Source: Varroa destructor (lineage: Eukaryota; Arthropoda; Arachnida; Mesostigmata; Varroidae). From it: 64,000 nucleotides of DNA. The position numbers and the translations under genes are program-made. The first letter of the stretch is position 1; every line of letters begins with the position of its first letter. The stretch spans positions 30,965,778 to 31,029,777 of the forward strand of contig NW_019211455.1 of the NCBI RefSeq assembly GCF_002443255.2, in the 5' to 3' direction. Positions 1 to 13,900 of this stretch are shown one piece after another. The notes beneath the pieces are model-generated. The model did not search any database. It was not told the origin of the DNA and saw nothing but the letters and a program-made list of their open reading frames with translations.

Positions 1-1019
1 ATGTGTGCTTGGCAGAATGACATCAACAGCCATTAGATTGATTTTGTCAGCCCTATATTAAAGCCAACAGATATCAACGACCAAAAGGGTAACGATAATA
101 CGCAAATCCGACCTATTATACCTATCATCATCCGGTAGTTGGTATTACCAAATCCATAGATTTATAAGTGCATTACATTTAAAGCACCTTCAATATTTAA
201 CCAAGACAATTGACTGAGAAGTCGCAATAGGCTGATTTATAATTATTCCTGTCACAAATGGTCTCTGCCGTTTAAAAAAATACGACTTGAATGAAAAAGA
301 ACAAATGGTAAATGAGACATCATCTTACAAGGGTGGCAGGAGATCTTATTTTATTAATAGTATTAGTTAGTTTGATATACAGAATGATAAATCGGTCAGA
401 TGCATCGGTTATTAATCGATTATGAAAAAGTCCTTACTTTATTATCAGTTACAGGGAGCTTTACGAAATAAGGCAAACCGCCTATAATCGAATCATGCTA
501 GTGAAGCTCCCCGCTATAAATACTTCGATTACTGTTTCTGCTAGAGGAATACCTCCTCCTGAATAAGCTCTTATACATGGAATACAGTGCATCCTTTTGC
601 TTGAACCTGTGGTTGACGCTACCTGAATATCTCAAAATAGACTCAATCCTGCCACGACTGAAGTCAATTATAAGCAAATGCACTATTTCCTATCATTATA
701 GAGCTGTGCTCATCCTTTTTCAACCTTATAGCGACGCGGACAAAATCCATCGAATCTGCTATAAAACTGATCATTTTATTCTTAAAATAGCTATATTTTT
801 CACTGTCGCCATCCTTTAGCTCAGCGCTAGATTATCAGCGCTTTTAATATTATTACGCGATCTTTGGACGGTCTCTGTTAAAGCTAGCAGTTATTTTGCT
901 ATTTGCTACTATAGCTTCCAATTTGAATTCTATTAGAGCTGGCAACGTTTCTCGAGTCTGCTTTCAGTCGAAAACTCAACAGCATCAACAGTAGCTGCGG
1001 ATAACTACTCTGTACTGCG
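1..1019. other. No gene seen
   Basis: AT-rich sequence with frequent stops. The 60-80 codon frames at 498-819 overlap on opposite strands and have no recognisable content. Confidence 0.6.
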
Positions 1020-1136
1020 ATGGCTATGGCACGCGAGGGAAGACGACTTACAATTGCTCCGCTGGCGAATCGCGTACACGCTCATCAGCGACGAACCGCG
1101 AAGAACGGAAAACAATACAGAGGGAATGTCTGTTAG
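1020..1136 (+). CDS. Short basic ORF, 38 aa
   Basis: An ATG at 1,020 opens 38 codons, MAMAREGRRLTIAPLANRVH and an Arg/Lys-rich tail, within a GC-richer stretch (about 1,000-1,270). It might be an upstream ORF in a 5' leader or the first exon of a gene. No donor fits well and no family is recognised. Confidence 0.1.
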   Translation: MAMAREGRRLTIAPLANRVHAHQRRTAKNGKQYRGNVC

Positions 1137-2311
1137 GACAGCTGCCGACGTCCAGTTAAGATGGCAGTGGCGTTTCTGGGCTTAAGCACCGTTGCTGCTG
1201 TCGCCAGTCCTGACGTCTTTTGTCCGCTATAACAACTGTTGCGCTCTCAGCTGGTTCCAGAGAAGGAACTAATTGTTTTGCTACAACGGAATGGAGACGA
1301 ATCCTGCTATTAGCCACTATGTTTCCCTAGGTAATTTTTATTTCTAATTCAGAGAAAGCCGCAAAGCGAACGTTTTAGTTCTTCAAATTGTTTAGCAATA
1401 GAAATTCTGCTAGCACTAACAAGTAACTCTGCTGAATTAATGATTATTGTAATAACTGCAAATGTTAAAAGAGGTCTAGGCGGGTCATGTAAGATGGCTG
1501 GGGGGCTCATTTCTGTTTTGGCCCGCTTGCATTCACACGTCACGCACGAAACAGAACACTCAAACGCTGCTTGGACGCGGTTCCGTATTAAATCACAATC
1601 TGACTCGATATTATATAATCAGACTAGCATACAAAGATAGAAGATGGTGGATTTAGCAAAGAAAACTTGTACTTGTGTTTCTTCTGGTTTAAATACGTTT
1701 TCTTCTATATACACATGTGTACCCTGAAATAGTGCGCTATTCTACCCTTTCCTCTTAAGACTCCCTTTCTGTCTGTTTGTGTTGTTTCCATGAAAGAAAG
1801 GCCTGTCGCATGTATGCTATACTGTCGGATCTATCGATCGCCTGTGCTTCTGAGTCTAAGAGATCATCTGCATTTGGTGCCTGATCTTACGTCGCACCTG
1901 CCCGCTCAGATCACGCCGCTCGACTGAACGGTCCGCGCAGGCGGTTTCGATGCCGCTGAAGAAGCGGCACCGAGTACTCGGGCAAACGTACGGACCCACG
2001 GAACAGAGGATTCGAATGTTGCGGCGAGGAGCGCACACCAATGGCAACAGCGATAACAACGACGACAACGACAAAATATGGTGCTCAAAACAACTGAATG
2101 AAAGAAGAGCACCCCGTTCTAATGGTTGGGGCACCCCTCTTAGCCATGAAAGAGCAGAGAGGAAAAGACAGCCGCAGCCACAACCACCCCCTGCCTTGGG
2201 AAGGGCAGATTTTACTTCTTCTCTGATAAACAACAAGCCCGATTTCAAGATCTGACAGTAGGCAGCAACGGGAAAACAACAGCGTCTCATAATACGTTCA
2301 CTCAAAGGCAC
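1137..2311. other. GC-rich island near 1.86-2.31 kb, possible promoter or 5' exon
   Basis: From 1,137 to 1,855 nothing is recognisable. From 1,856 to 2,311 the DNA is CpG-rich and both strands are open: 151 codons on minus, and on plus about 130 codons from 1,861 with an ATG at 1,950. The plus text has AAC/GAC-rich codons (NSDNNDDND) and a QPQPQPPP run. Opposing long frames usually mean low stop density rather than two genes. A first exon or promoter is plausible but no core promoter element could be assigned. Confidence 0.3.
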
Positions 2312-3879
2312 AGTAAAGGCCGACGACTTTGATGAGGCTATGAGTAGGCAGAGCGAGGAAAGTTATGTACGTAAAATTTGCCATCGTCAAAAGTACGACA
2401 ACTCTCACAGAGCTCGTAGCTCGAAAATCAGTGACGCAGGGTAGATATTTCGCGTATCCATTGTTTAGCATACGACGATATTGTACTAGATAGAGAAAGC
2501 GTAAAGTCCACTTTTGTACAGAGGGACAATTGCCTTCTATTCAGACATTTCGGTATGCAAAAAAAGACGAGGATGAGATTTATGGTAGCTATCTAAGTAT
2601 GCCATTTATGTTAGTGTGTGAGCTAAGTAAACATAGAGTTCTTTTATTTTCAACAAAGATTGCCAAGAGGTATTCCCCCCATCAATATCCACATATGTTA
2701 TGGGATGCTTCACTAATTGTACAACATTATTAGGCAAGAGATATTAAGCTTTATTAAGCCACACAGGCCTATATTAGCAGTAAATCTATTTTCTACTGCT
2801 GAAGTCTTTTAGTTTAGCCCTGCAATACTCCTACTACTACTAGGCGCCACAACGAGAAGTTGTTCAACTATTCTTTTTTTTTTATATCCAGAACTAGAAC
2901 TACTTAGGCACAAATGGAGTTTAGTACATGAGATGTTATTTTCAAACCTTGTTAAATCGGATCGTCGAACTGTCTTCATCTGACATGATAATGACCATAA
3001 TTAAACAGTCACACACCTCTATGCTTAAGCTACGACTGAGCAGATCAGCAGCCTGAAGTACAAAGATAAGAGGAATCGTCATTATATTTTCGCTAGTCAA
3101 ACGTAACCCCCGAGGCGATATCTCACGGCGGAGTCCGGCGCACCTCATCAAGCTCACAAGCGCGGCAGCCAGTGCATATGACTGTTTCCGGTAAACTTTA
3201 AATTTATTTAACTTCTGCATTAACACTTGCAAACGAAATTTAACTTCTAAGTACTCCTCTTTTTTAGAAACTGCGAATGGTAACCGACTGAGTTCACTCC
3301 AGAAGAATTAAGTTCAGAAGGAAAAATCTTGGAAATCAACGTTCATTAGTCTACTCTGTGTTTTTTTTTTTTGAAAACTGTATTTATCGAAGAGTAATAA
3401 AAAAAAAGATTAGGCAAAGTGGCTTTGGACAAAAGTGCAATTCGTAAATGGCGCAATTGTTTCAGGAACAAAAAGTGTTAAAGGCCATCAAGTAGGTGAT
3501 TCCATGTCGGAACCCAAAGCGCGAGAACGTATTGTGGTACCTCAAAAAGCTCGTTATGAAACCAGAGCATAGACTTTAAGGGTTCTTTCTGCCTAAACTA
3601 ACATTTCACATGGAACGTATTACCTACTTTTCACTCAAATACTTGAAATGTGGAAACTGAATAAATAATGGGTCTCCCTTTAATTGACTCAAGACCAGTT
3701 ATAAATGCGTGTCAGCTTTAATCACTAAGGAACCGGTTTGAAGCGTACGGTTCCCACAGACGGACCAAGGGAGAGACCGGTATTGCCTTAGAGAGAAACC
3801 GTACGTTAGGACTTAAGGTGACATTAGCTCCTGCGATGAAGACAAGAGCAATCTGTTAATATGAAATATAAAACAATGA
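2312..3879. other. No gene seen
   Basis: Mostly AT-rich, with short poly(T) and poly(A) runs near 2,875 and 3,361-3,410. The stretch 3,730-3,810 repeats CCGTACG-type words in both orientations but forms no clear element. Confidence 0.5.
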
Positions 3880-4146
3880 ATGCGCTTCGCGGTCCTCGTG
3901 GACCGTGGGCACGGCAGACGAAAGCATGCAATTCAGTTACCTGATAATCATGTCAGACCTCATCGCCATGCCTTAATTACTTCTTGGATTGAACAAAGAA
4001 ATAGCCAACGTTTGCTTCAAGGCGCTTGTTCCCTTGACCTAAGTCGACATTTCCACGACGAAGGTTTCCATGTCCAAACGAGAATAATTAATAGGATAAG
4101 TAAATATTTGGCTTATAAGAAGCTGTTAGAGCGCTGGGATGGATAA
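3880..4146 (+). CDS. Unrecognised ORF, 88 aa
   Basis: An ATG directly follows an in-frame TGA and opens 88 codons, beginning MRFAVLVDRGHGRRKHAIQL. It is rich in His, Arg and Leu (SQRLLQGACSLDLSRHFHDE) and ends YKKLLERWDG. It could be a decayed transposon fragment because the text looks protein-like in the middle, but I could not match it to a family. Confidence 0.15.
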   Translation: MRFAVLVDRGHGRRKHAIQLPDNHVRPHRHALITSWIEQRNSQRLLQGACSLDLSRHFHDEGFHVQTRIINRISKYLAYKKLLERWDG

Positions 4147-4857
4147 AAAAAAAATAAAGAATCGCCTATTAAGGAGTAGTAATTTTCGCCTAACTAGTTC
4201 AAAAGTTAGCCATTCGAATTCGGCTAAATACTGGCGAGCTGTTTGTCGTTGCGTACATGGATGTTATCTGCTGTTGTTCTAATCAGCATGCTCCATGCAA
4301 GACGAGCTACCGGTAGAACCTTTTTTCTTGTTTCCGGAATCAATAGTCTATGTTATTGCCAGGAAACGTTCGAAAGATATCTCCATGAGACAAACTGAAA
4401 CATTTTCAATAGAATTCTGATCTTAACAATTATCAAAACACTCAAAAGCTATTTTTTTTTCTCAAAGACATTAGTAGTTTGGAGAGAAGAGGGTACATGT
4501 TGCTAATGGGGTCGTCCAGGTAGAATCTAACAGTGAGCCTTTTTGCATTGTCTGGGTGTCTTAAGCCCTTGCAGTGTTAGTAGTCTTAGCTTAAAGTTTG
4601 ATTCCGTTGGATTTTCTGCATGAAGAATAAAACGTATGCTTCAATGTGGCTTTATTATTGACAAGTTATTTACAGAATAAAGAAACAACATTTCGAATGT
4701 CGAGCGAAAGTTTTATATCCCGAGATGGCGCTCCAACCGCAATGAATAATGGCAATATTAAATCACACTTTTAGAATATGTAAAAAGCCTTCTGTTTTTG
4801 TTTAGATACAGTTTTAAACAACTCCTGACAAAAGTCCAGATTTAGATATCATACCTT

Positions 4858-4922
<65 letters not shown>

Positions 4923-7900
4923 GGCATCTAAGTCAGAACTAAGGAACAAATTAAGCCAATATAATATAAATCTCCACATCTTAATAATTAACTAGCAAAA
5001 AAAAGAGGTCATGTACTATTTGTATTTGGCTTGAGCTTTTTAAAGGGCTTAAAGGCATGCAGCCGAAAAGTGTGAAAGGTCTCAATCACCCTTATTGCGT
5101 ACATTTTCGTCCGGAAAATCAGGACATTTTTATCAGTTCGTTTATATCCTGTTTTGCGACTGGATTTTCTACCCCCCATCTTATTCACTTGGGTACCTTT
5201 TCTCTATCATTGTTGATATTTACATTTTGTTTCTTGATATTTAATAATTTTTATCTATCCGAATGGTCGAACCCCTAACAGACGCTTATCTTCCTCCTTA
5301 TTCGAGGCACACAGCAGTTGGGATAGGTGTTTATATGTTTACGTGCCTTCAGTGCGGGCGTGGATTGTTCAAGTAGTGCGTCGACCTTCATAATATTGGC
5401 GCGCGTATATTGGTTTTTTGGCCGAAACGCTCGAAGAAGACTACGATGGAGTGAATCTGCTATTTTTAGACGCTGGGGTGTCGTAAGCTTTGTATACTAT
5501 AAGAGGGCCTCATCGGCACCCCGCCGATACTTACAAACATGAATTGAACGAGTTCGTTAAGTTTATTCTCTATTAGAAACAAAAAGAATCGCGTTATGGA
5601 ACAGCATGTACAGCGGTAATGGCTTCTCTAATTGATGAGGAGAAACGTTGCATTGCGGCAATTCGGCCGACAATAAATCGACTGCCGTCATCGTAGGGAC
5701 AGGGCGAATCGAATATTTCTTATATAATACGAGCAGATACCAACAGACCAAATCAACATGAGGTCTCTTTTTAAAATCAGATCACGCTGAAAGTTCTTTC
5801 ATGTCATTTTATAATTCATAAACATAAGCATATGCATAGGAAATAAATACAATGCTTTAAAGGATCTGATCTGAAGAGTTCGTTGGCACTTGCAAGCTGG
5901 GTAAATCTTCTTTTTCGATAAGTGAGGAAGATTATTCTACAAATATACGCTTGCAAATTTATAGAAGTCGTTTATCTCGATATCATATCCTTGTATGTCA
6001 ACGTTTTTGCGTCAAGTGTTTGCACGTATTTCACAACGCTAAATATGATAGTTTACAGATACAAAGAAATAGATACAATTGCTATTTTTAAAATGTTATT
6101 TCTAACCAAAAATACATATCCGATGTGTCTAACTGGCTGCAGTTACAGGTGTATGTTTGTTACCAATGAAGTCAGGCTAACTCCTCTGGGCTTTAGTTAA
6201 TAGCCTATAATAACTAAAAATAGTTAATTTATTATCTATCTAATGCTCTGTAATAAGACATGAGCGTAGGACAAATACCTGATTGGACCATTCTAAAAGC
6301 GATATACCAATGAGCATCTATTTGATTTCAAATAGTTTATAAAACTTAGCATGTGGCCGCATAAACGCACTAAACACTAAATACAGAAAGAGTATAGAAA
6401 AATTCGAGATTCTATGCTAAGGATTAAAAGCATATGGCCCAAGCCCCTATTGCGCGTATAATTTATGGCGAGATTATGGTCCCGAAGATCTATTCGAGTG
6501 TAGCCAATACGTTTTTAGAAAGGGCAGCCTTTGTTTTTTTTTTTTTTTTTTTGAAAGAATGTGGGACATCAAAGGCGCCGCGAAGGTTTTCTATGAGTCT
6601 GTTTGTTGAAATTGAAGAAACGTTTTATGGCTCACAGCCTATAAATTCTATAAGGATAATCTAAAATTATACGGCCTCTGTGTCATGACTTCACGTATCA
6701 AGGCAGCGTGATGACCATGAGATGTTGATATTTGGTACTAAATGTTTAATCGCATTTACCAGCCAATATAACGTGAATACTCCTTAGGGTTGCCTATCTT
6801 AGACTGTCCATGATCTATGGCAATTGCAAGTTTCTGGGTTTTTTTACGGTTCGATTCGTATCCGTATTTTCAATTGTTTCATTATCAAATAGGTTAAGCT
6901 TTATAGAATACTCTAATTGTAGCCAGATTTTTACATAATTTCGGGATATGCCCTAATACCTTAACGTCTGCTCGGGACGTTTCACTTTATTAGCCATTTT
7001 GATTTAGCGATAGATCCAGGAATAGTTAGTTTTAAAATTGTTTAAAGTTTAATAATGTTTAACCACTAAATTTTAATAGTTATTACCGTGTGAGGTGGCT
7101 TATACGTTAGGTCGGAGATGAAGGCCGATGCCTATAGGCTGTATTTGGATAAAACTAATACAGTTCTTAAGGGCTTAGTTCCGCTATTACACTGATAAAT
7201 GTTGAAGCACAAAAGCGACTCTACAAGTTACTTAAAAACCTCGTGGCTTAATTTGAGTACTTAAAACCACTGATAATTTCGCCTTTGCTGAATTAATTTT
7301 CTACATCAGGTTAGTCGCTCCGTTCGGCTGTCGGGCCGTCGGCGGACAAAGGAGCCGAGAAATTTTGCGAACTCTCGGCGTCGGTGGGATAGAAAAGGCG
7401 AGTGACCTTAACAACAATACATACTAGAATAACAGGACGAAGTAGCCAGGACACGATTAAACCCAACTGACGGGCACAGGACAGAAGCTGAGATTCGAAA
7501 TCTGGAATCCGGAAGTGGGCGGAATGCTGTTAGCTAGTAATGCTCATAACTGCTGGTTCGTAATCACCCCTGCTAACGCTAGAACAGAAAACAGAGGCAG
7601 GGAGAAGAGCAGAAAAATGAGATGGCATCGCGCCGTAGTCGCTGCTTTGCTTGCAAATGCTCCCGCGATAACCGCAGCAGCCGCTGCATCATTGTGGTAG
7701 CAATAACAATAATAAATAGTAATAATAAAAAGAAATCTTTAAATATAAAGAAAAAAAAATGACGGAAGCAGAACCGAATAAACAACGCAAATGATTCGCT
7801 CAGCAGGTGCTGTTGCTTTTGACAAGAATTATACGTGACGCAAGATCGCTACATTGATGTGTCGTGTCGGCTGGAAATAAGAAGCCATCCTGACTTCGCT

Positions 7901-10672
7901 TAGTTGTTCGAGAAATCCTTGTGACAGCACTGTAAAACGGTAGCAGAGTATCGCCATGTTGGTTTAATGTAGCCATTGAAAATGTTAATACCGGCATTAT
8001 ACGCATGCAATGTTTACCATACTGTCGAGAGCTCTCAGTTGTAACGAATAATTATCAAGAACATATGCTGGTAAGCTGATAACGGTATCGAGCCGAATAT
8101 GTGATTCTTTTCTTCGAGGCTATATTTCCCTTCGATAGCTGTGGCCACCTCTTCTTTTATTTTGTCACGATCATACAAAGCATTTGTGCAGTAGGGTATT
8201 TTGTCATATATATTGCGTCACAAAATCATCATCTTGTGTGAATTTTTCCAAACCTAGAAACTTATTTGACATATGGTACGCGGGAAGGTAATAGACGAAG
8301 GCGTCCATCTCAATATTTTTTAAACGCTATGTTGACGGCAATAAGTTAGCGTTTAGACACTTAATTCAATCAGCCGACAGGTTTTTAATGTATCTCTTGA
8401 ATATGTGTATCTCTATCGTCGGTCGGCAAAACCCAATTTGTTGCTAAATGTGGACTATGCAAAATGGCGTGATTCAACTCGAATCAAAACACAGACTCGC
8501 TAGCCATTAGAGTGAACTCAAGATGTCTTATTCCAGTGACCCATTCCAATGACGAGACTAATAGCCATTGTACCTTGTATCTGTAGTAACATTATGGCAC
8601 AGTGCTATAGGAATATGGAAACAGCATTAGATTCTCTAACGGTTGAGATGCTCTTTCCCGTATATGCGATATAGTTGCCCATGCGTCTCGACAAGAGCAA
8701 ACAAATGAACAATACCAGATGCATTTTTAAGGCAGCCAACGGACTCCGTAACGACTAGATAGATTATCGACAGCCGTCTATGCTACGAAATGACACAAAT
8801 CTTACATTTTCCCTTTAACTGGCTATTTACATCTCTCATAAATGCTGACCAATACGATAAGCTGTACCGCTATCAGCTCCATTATTGTACACCTTTTTAC
8901 ATATAGACGAATTAATGTACAATAAGGTGTGCAGTCTATCGTTGTGCTAGCTGAGAGCAAAGGCAGATCTACTTTGGTGATGTTGACAGGAGGAGTAGCC
9001 GGTTGACAAACAGGTTGGTTACAGTAATACTTGTAACCCAATGGAGCCATTATTGCCTAAAATAGCTTACCGAAGAATCTTACGTGATACCTTTTCGAAG
9101 ATAAAAATATGCCCATTCGAATCGAACGGTAACAATGACCACAAGGAAGGTTGCGTTTATACTTCATTTGAATGAAATTAAAGGAAGAAATCATAGATGA
9201 AAACAAATTCATAGATAAGTGCTGAGAATGACATATTGTGAGCAATTCCTATGACATGTTGACAGCTCGGTCCAAATGCTCGCCCAAATATATCGGGCCC
9301 GCCAGTAGACTAGGTGAACGTTTTAACTCACATAGGTTTTTGCATTAATCAGCTAAATATCAGCTCAAGATGTCATCATTGTTACATGCCGTCCAAAGGC
9401 TTTCAGCTTAATAGAGACATTATATTAAAAAAAATAACTTTGCCAAAACTGCACGTGAAGAAAGTTAGCTACAGGTTTTTTGATTCCGTGATTAAAGCGT
9501 TTACTTGAAAAGATACACCAAACAAAAAAATGGTACTGATAGCAGCGCTATAACAAATACGATTACCGATGATTTAGACGAGTGCTTGATAACATATATT
9601 TTCGACCCAGTCTCTAACTCACAAGATAAAACTTTTATCTTCATACAAATGGAGGACAGAATTTTTAAAAATTTATTATTATAAAATGTGTATTTTGGAA
9701 AATTCTGATATTATGGTGATCTGAGGTGTATTTAACGAATACATGAATATAGCTGAACTAGTTGTCTCCTTTTTGATGTTGGCTCCCCCCTGAATTATTT
9801 TAGCGTGTGCCGAAACAGAACCTTTTTGAGACGTGTCCGAACAAATAGTTTTGTACCATCATTTCTGAGTCATGATCCGTCCGCTCGCCATGACGCGCTG
9901 AAAAAAGAATGGACACGAAGTGACGCATTTTATACGTTTCATAAATGACATCGTTAGCGCCCCCCTTTGCGCTTTATTTCGCTCAGGAATACATTAACAC
10001 TTGGTGGTGAAGTTGAAGTCAAACAGAGTAAAATGGCATTCCCGTACAGCCATGAAATAGGTGTCTCAATAGCAGAAGAAACAATATAACTCGTACGAGC
10101 AAAAATAGTTAATCCGCTATTCACGTTTCCGTTTGAACGCTGATGCATGGGGCACGAATCAGCAACATCGATCAAGAACAATGACTGCCAATAACCTAGT
10201 ACCTGCATTAAAAGTCGACACTGATGGCAGTAGCACAGCTCTACGGAAGACTATACTCAGGGGACGTTACGATCCTCTATTGCTCGTACGTATATCCGGA
10301 GATAATAATCGGCTCTGAGGATAAGTGTCATAGTAGCCTGCATTGCATACAACCAGCGTTTCCCCAGATCATATTCAATTCAGCTACTTCTTTACGTATT
10401 AGTATATATTAATCATAGACTGTAAATTGGGAACGATATTCGATAGAAAAAATATATTTCACGTTTCATATTATAGCTAGTTACCCATAGCATCTTCGCT
10501 GAAGATGAAGCACTTTCGCGGTGAAGAAAAATGAGACGGATTATGCAATAACATACCGCAATTCTATGTGCTGAAAATATTTTTTTTATCGAGATAACTT
10601 GTGCAAATGCAACTGATGCGAAACAATACAGTAACTACACACATCTGGATATGACGTTGTAAGAGTCGGAGT
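4147..10672. other. Intergenic or intronic sequence
   Basis: No recognisable gene. It holds a compound microsatellite (4,862-4,919), a 19-base T run (6,534-6,552) and a small GC-rich patch at 7,310-7,400 (GGGCCGTCGGCGGAC). Short frames, for example 5,057-5,278 and 8,823-9,050, have no recognisable content. Confidence 0.5.
4862..4919. repeat. Compound microsatellite (AT)n(GA)n
   Basis: About 29 bases of uninterrupted AT dinucleotide (4,862-4,890) switch directly to about 29 bases of GA (4,891-4,919). This is the longest dinucleotide repeat in the window. Confidence 0.98.
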
Positions 10673-10915
10673 ATGACAGCAGGGAGTAAAGAGAAAAACA
10701 GTTGTCCTGAGGGTTTCGCTCTGTCTGAACATAGTTCAAGGGAAGAAAGAAATTGCCCAGATCGTGACCTGGCGTCGTGCCTCACCGATCCAACTTTCTA
10801 CCCACTTCAACTTCTTTGTCTCGCGCTACCGCCAGCCAAATCTAAACAGATAATGGTATTATCTACTAAAGTAGACGACGTTTCTATCACAAACCCGTGT
10901 CAGACTTTCACCTGA
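10673..10915 (+). CDS. Unrecognised ORF, 80 aa
   Basis: An ATG opens 80 codons; an in-frame TGA lies seven codons upstream, so the start is bounded. The protein is polar at first (SCPEGFALSEHSSREERNC) and ends DDVSITNPCQTFT, with six Cys in all. Composition is less AT-rich than the flanks. No family is recognised; chance is likely. Confidence 0.15.
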   Translation: MTAGSKEKNSCPEGFALSEHSSREERNCPDRDLASCLTDPTFYPLQLLCLALPPAKSKQIMVLSTKVDDVSITNPCQTFT

Positions 10916-13900
10916 CCGTAGCCATAACGCCCATATCGAAATTACTGATCCAAATAGCGTCTACGAGTAAAAGGGTGCTCTCTGTTATGCTCCTAGAGAT
11001 TTGAAGACCGGGTGAATCTGGAACAGCAATGGTTTGTAAATCGCTCTGCTTCGTTACTTTTAGCTGAAATAAGTTTATTTATGTTGTAAAAAAAACGGTC
11101 TCATATGGTAGGATTATGAATGGAATAAGTGGTGAAAGCTGTTGGTCATCTGGCATCGCTTAGACTATAGACGCAGACCGACTTCGCTCCCAGGTCAATG
11201 ATGATTGTCTTTGCCAATAACATAGAATGATGTAAAACAAACTTACATAGATAAATTTGTTATTACAAATGATAAAAATAAGAACGAAAACTCTATTTCG
11301 ATTAAACACTGCTAATGAAACCAGAAAGTAGTAACTTTAACAAACGTTGTCTATTTTCGATTTATTGTAAATTATTCAGTTGTAATGTTTATAAAGTACT
11401 AAAGAGAAACAAAATGACTGATGTTAAAATAGCCTAAAAAGATGCCGTTCAAAAATGGACCTTCATGGAAAACAGAAATTTACCTGAATCAAATTTTAAT
11501 CTAGCTATAAATGACCTCAAGTAAGATTACATACGTATTAATTGAAGACATTTTAGCTGTAACAACCAATATTATGTTAAAATATTAGCTACTATCATAA
11601 TAATAAAATATGGAGTTTTTTTTTTACTTACTAAATATATATATATGTATAAGTATAGGGTGGAACCCCAATTTGCAACACTAAAAAAAATTACCTTTAT
11701 GAATTGCCGTTAATTCTGTTACACTCGCTTCTATCATTAACCGATATGGTCACTGCTTGAATCGGGTAAACTTGCATAAGGCATAAGTCCGCATGGGGGG
11801 CGCGATAGTTTAACACGCAGTCTTTCTCCATTTTTCCTACGCAAGGCCAATGTGTTATCGTTGTCATGATAATTTCCGTATATCTCTTCTTGGCAGCGAT
11901 TGTTATCGATATGTTAAATTCATCGTTCGTTTATATCATCACTACTAATCGAACTCCAAATATAAACCTATCTACAAAACGCCAACAGGCAGATCTAAAA
12001 TAACCGGTCCACCTTCCTGTAAAGAAAAAAAAAAAGGCTAAATAAGTCTTTGCTATTATTCAGCTTAACACTGACAAATGAAGGGTAATGCTGCTGAATG
12101 CTTACAGCCTCGACCTCTTACGCAGCAGGAACACAAAGATCTCTCTTAAATCTTTTTTCGATTGTGACAGTACTGAATTATGTATGTTGTTTGATTGAAT
12201 CTAGATATGTAACTCTGTTTTCTGTTTTGTCATCGACCTAATTTACCTGGCCAAAGTAAATGAAACCTAGAAGGGCCTAGAAGGACATGCGAAGTAGAGA
12301 CAAGTGGCGGTTTAAATGGTTTTAACAGAAATGCTTAAATAATATATCTTACTGTGCTTATTTCAGCTAATATTTTAATCAATAACCTTAAAAAAACTAA
12401 AGTCATTGTTTTCGCATTAAGCGGATCCATTTTGTTTATTTTCTAACTAAATCTGTAAATTTGGTTGTGTAAAACACTTCTGTTGCTGTTTGAGACATAT
12501 CGTAACGAATAATTCGTTCAAAATAACATTTGGGTGTATTAAAAATAATTTTATTTACGACCGACGTTTAATCTGCTGTACCAAACCTAACAATAGTTAG
12601 GGAAAACGAAGACCAACGGTTTCCGTTCGTTTTGGCCTGCAGTTCAGTTATAGAAAAGATAGGCTAGATTTACCATAAAATAGCTGTTGTGTATTTTGCT
12701 GCGTGTCCTTCTGCACCCCACCTGCTCACATTCTATTTGACAATGAAACGCCCAAGGGGCAATCGATTCGTTTTCTATTTAGGCTTTGCAAACTACTTCG
12801 TGAAGTTACAATACATTTGGCCCTTTCAGTGTCGGTCTATTTCGTCCAACTTACCTATCTATGCCAGTTTGTGAACAGATATTTCCTGTTGCAGTTGTAC
12901 CACCGGCTATGATCCATTTGATAAGACAATTCGTTTGTAATTTTTCAATAAAACAAGCACATTTGGAACGCTTTGAGCCTTTTTCGGCCTTTCTGTGGGA
13001 TGTTAGTTTACATTTAGAAGCTTTAGGGGGCTAAGGGCAACTACAACAAATGTTTAAAAAATAACTAATCGGACGACAATTGGTGCAAGGGCCGAAGGCG
13101 GTTTGGGCAAACAAGATGGATAACAGTAAAATTGCAAATTTATGAGCTGTGCAGATATGCATTACAGCACGAAGTTATATCATAAATTGAACTTTTGTAT
13201 ATATATATATAAATCTATATCTATATATGTTTCCAAAATAAACTTTCCAAAGTTCACCACTATAACGTCATACGGGTACAGGAACGATAGTACGAACATT
13301 ACTGTAAAGTAATGCACTCCAGGTTCCTTTTTTTACTAAAACCTTGGTCGGCTTCTGTCAACTTCGAGTTTCTGAAGCTTACTTTTTTGTCGTTTTATTT
13401 TTATGCCACCAGGCGAGCTGTTCTATTTTTTAATTTTTTTTTCAATGTTTAGCCTAACATTTGCCATGAGGAACGCGTAAGCGCAATGTTTTAAGTGCGG
13501 TTTGCCTGTGTGGCTATTGTTGAAAACGCTGTTCTTGGCTTTAGCACGTCTGCCTGGCTGAGAATTCCTACAATTATATCGATGGAGAGGCTTTCTAGCT
13601 AGTGATAACCAATGGAGTTCAGTATAAACAAGACAAACCCTATTCAATGTTGACACCCAAAGAAATTTCAACTATTTGACGCGGCGCGGTTTTCGTTAGC
13701 GGAGTTATTAACGCCGCCCGAGATTCCTCTGAGCGCTACGTTCAGGTTAATACCGGTACAGGCGTAAGCTATTGTTCTTCGGACGACGTTTGAAGAAGCG
13801 CCCGAATAGCTGAACTCTGACAACCCTCTGCTGTGTCACATATTGGCTAAACACGCCTCATGTGTATCTGTCTGACTACCTGCTGCCCACTGCGTAGTAA

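Noticed and set aside
6840..6870. GGTTCGATTCG, resembling a tRNA B box (a similar word is near 13,971)
   Set aside because: No A box at the right distance, no acceptor stem and no cloverleaf around either site.
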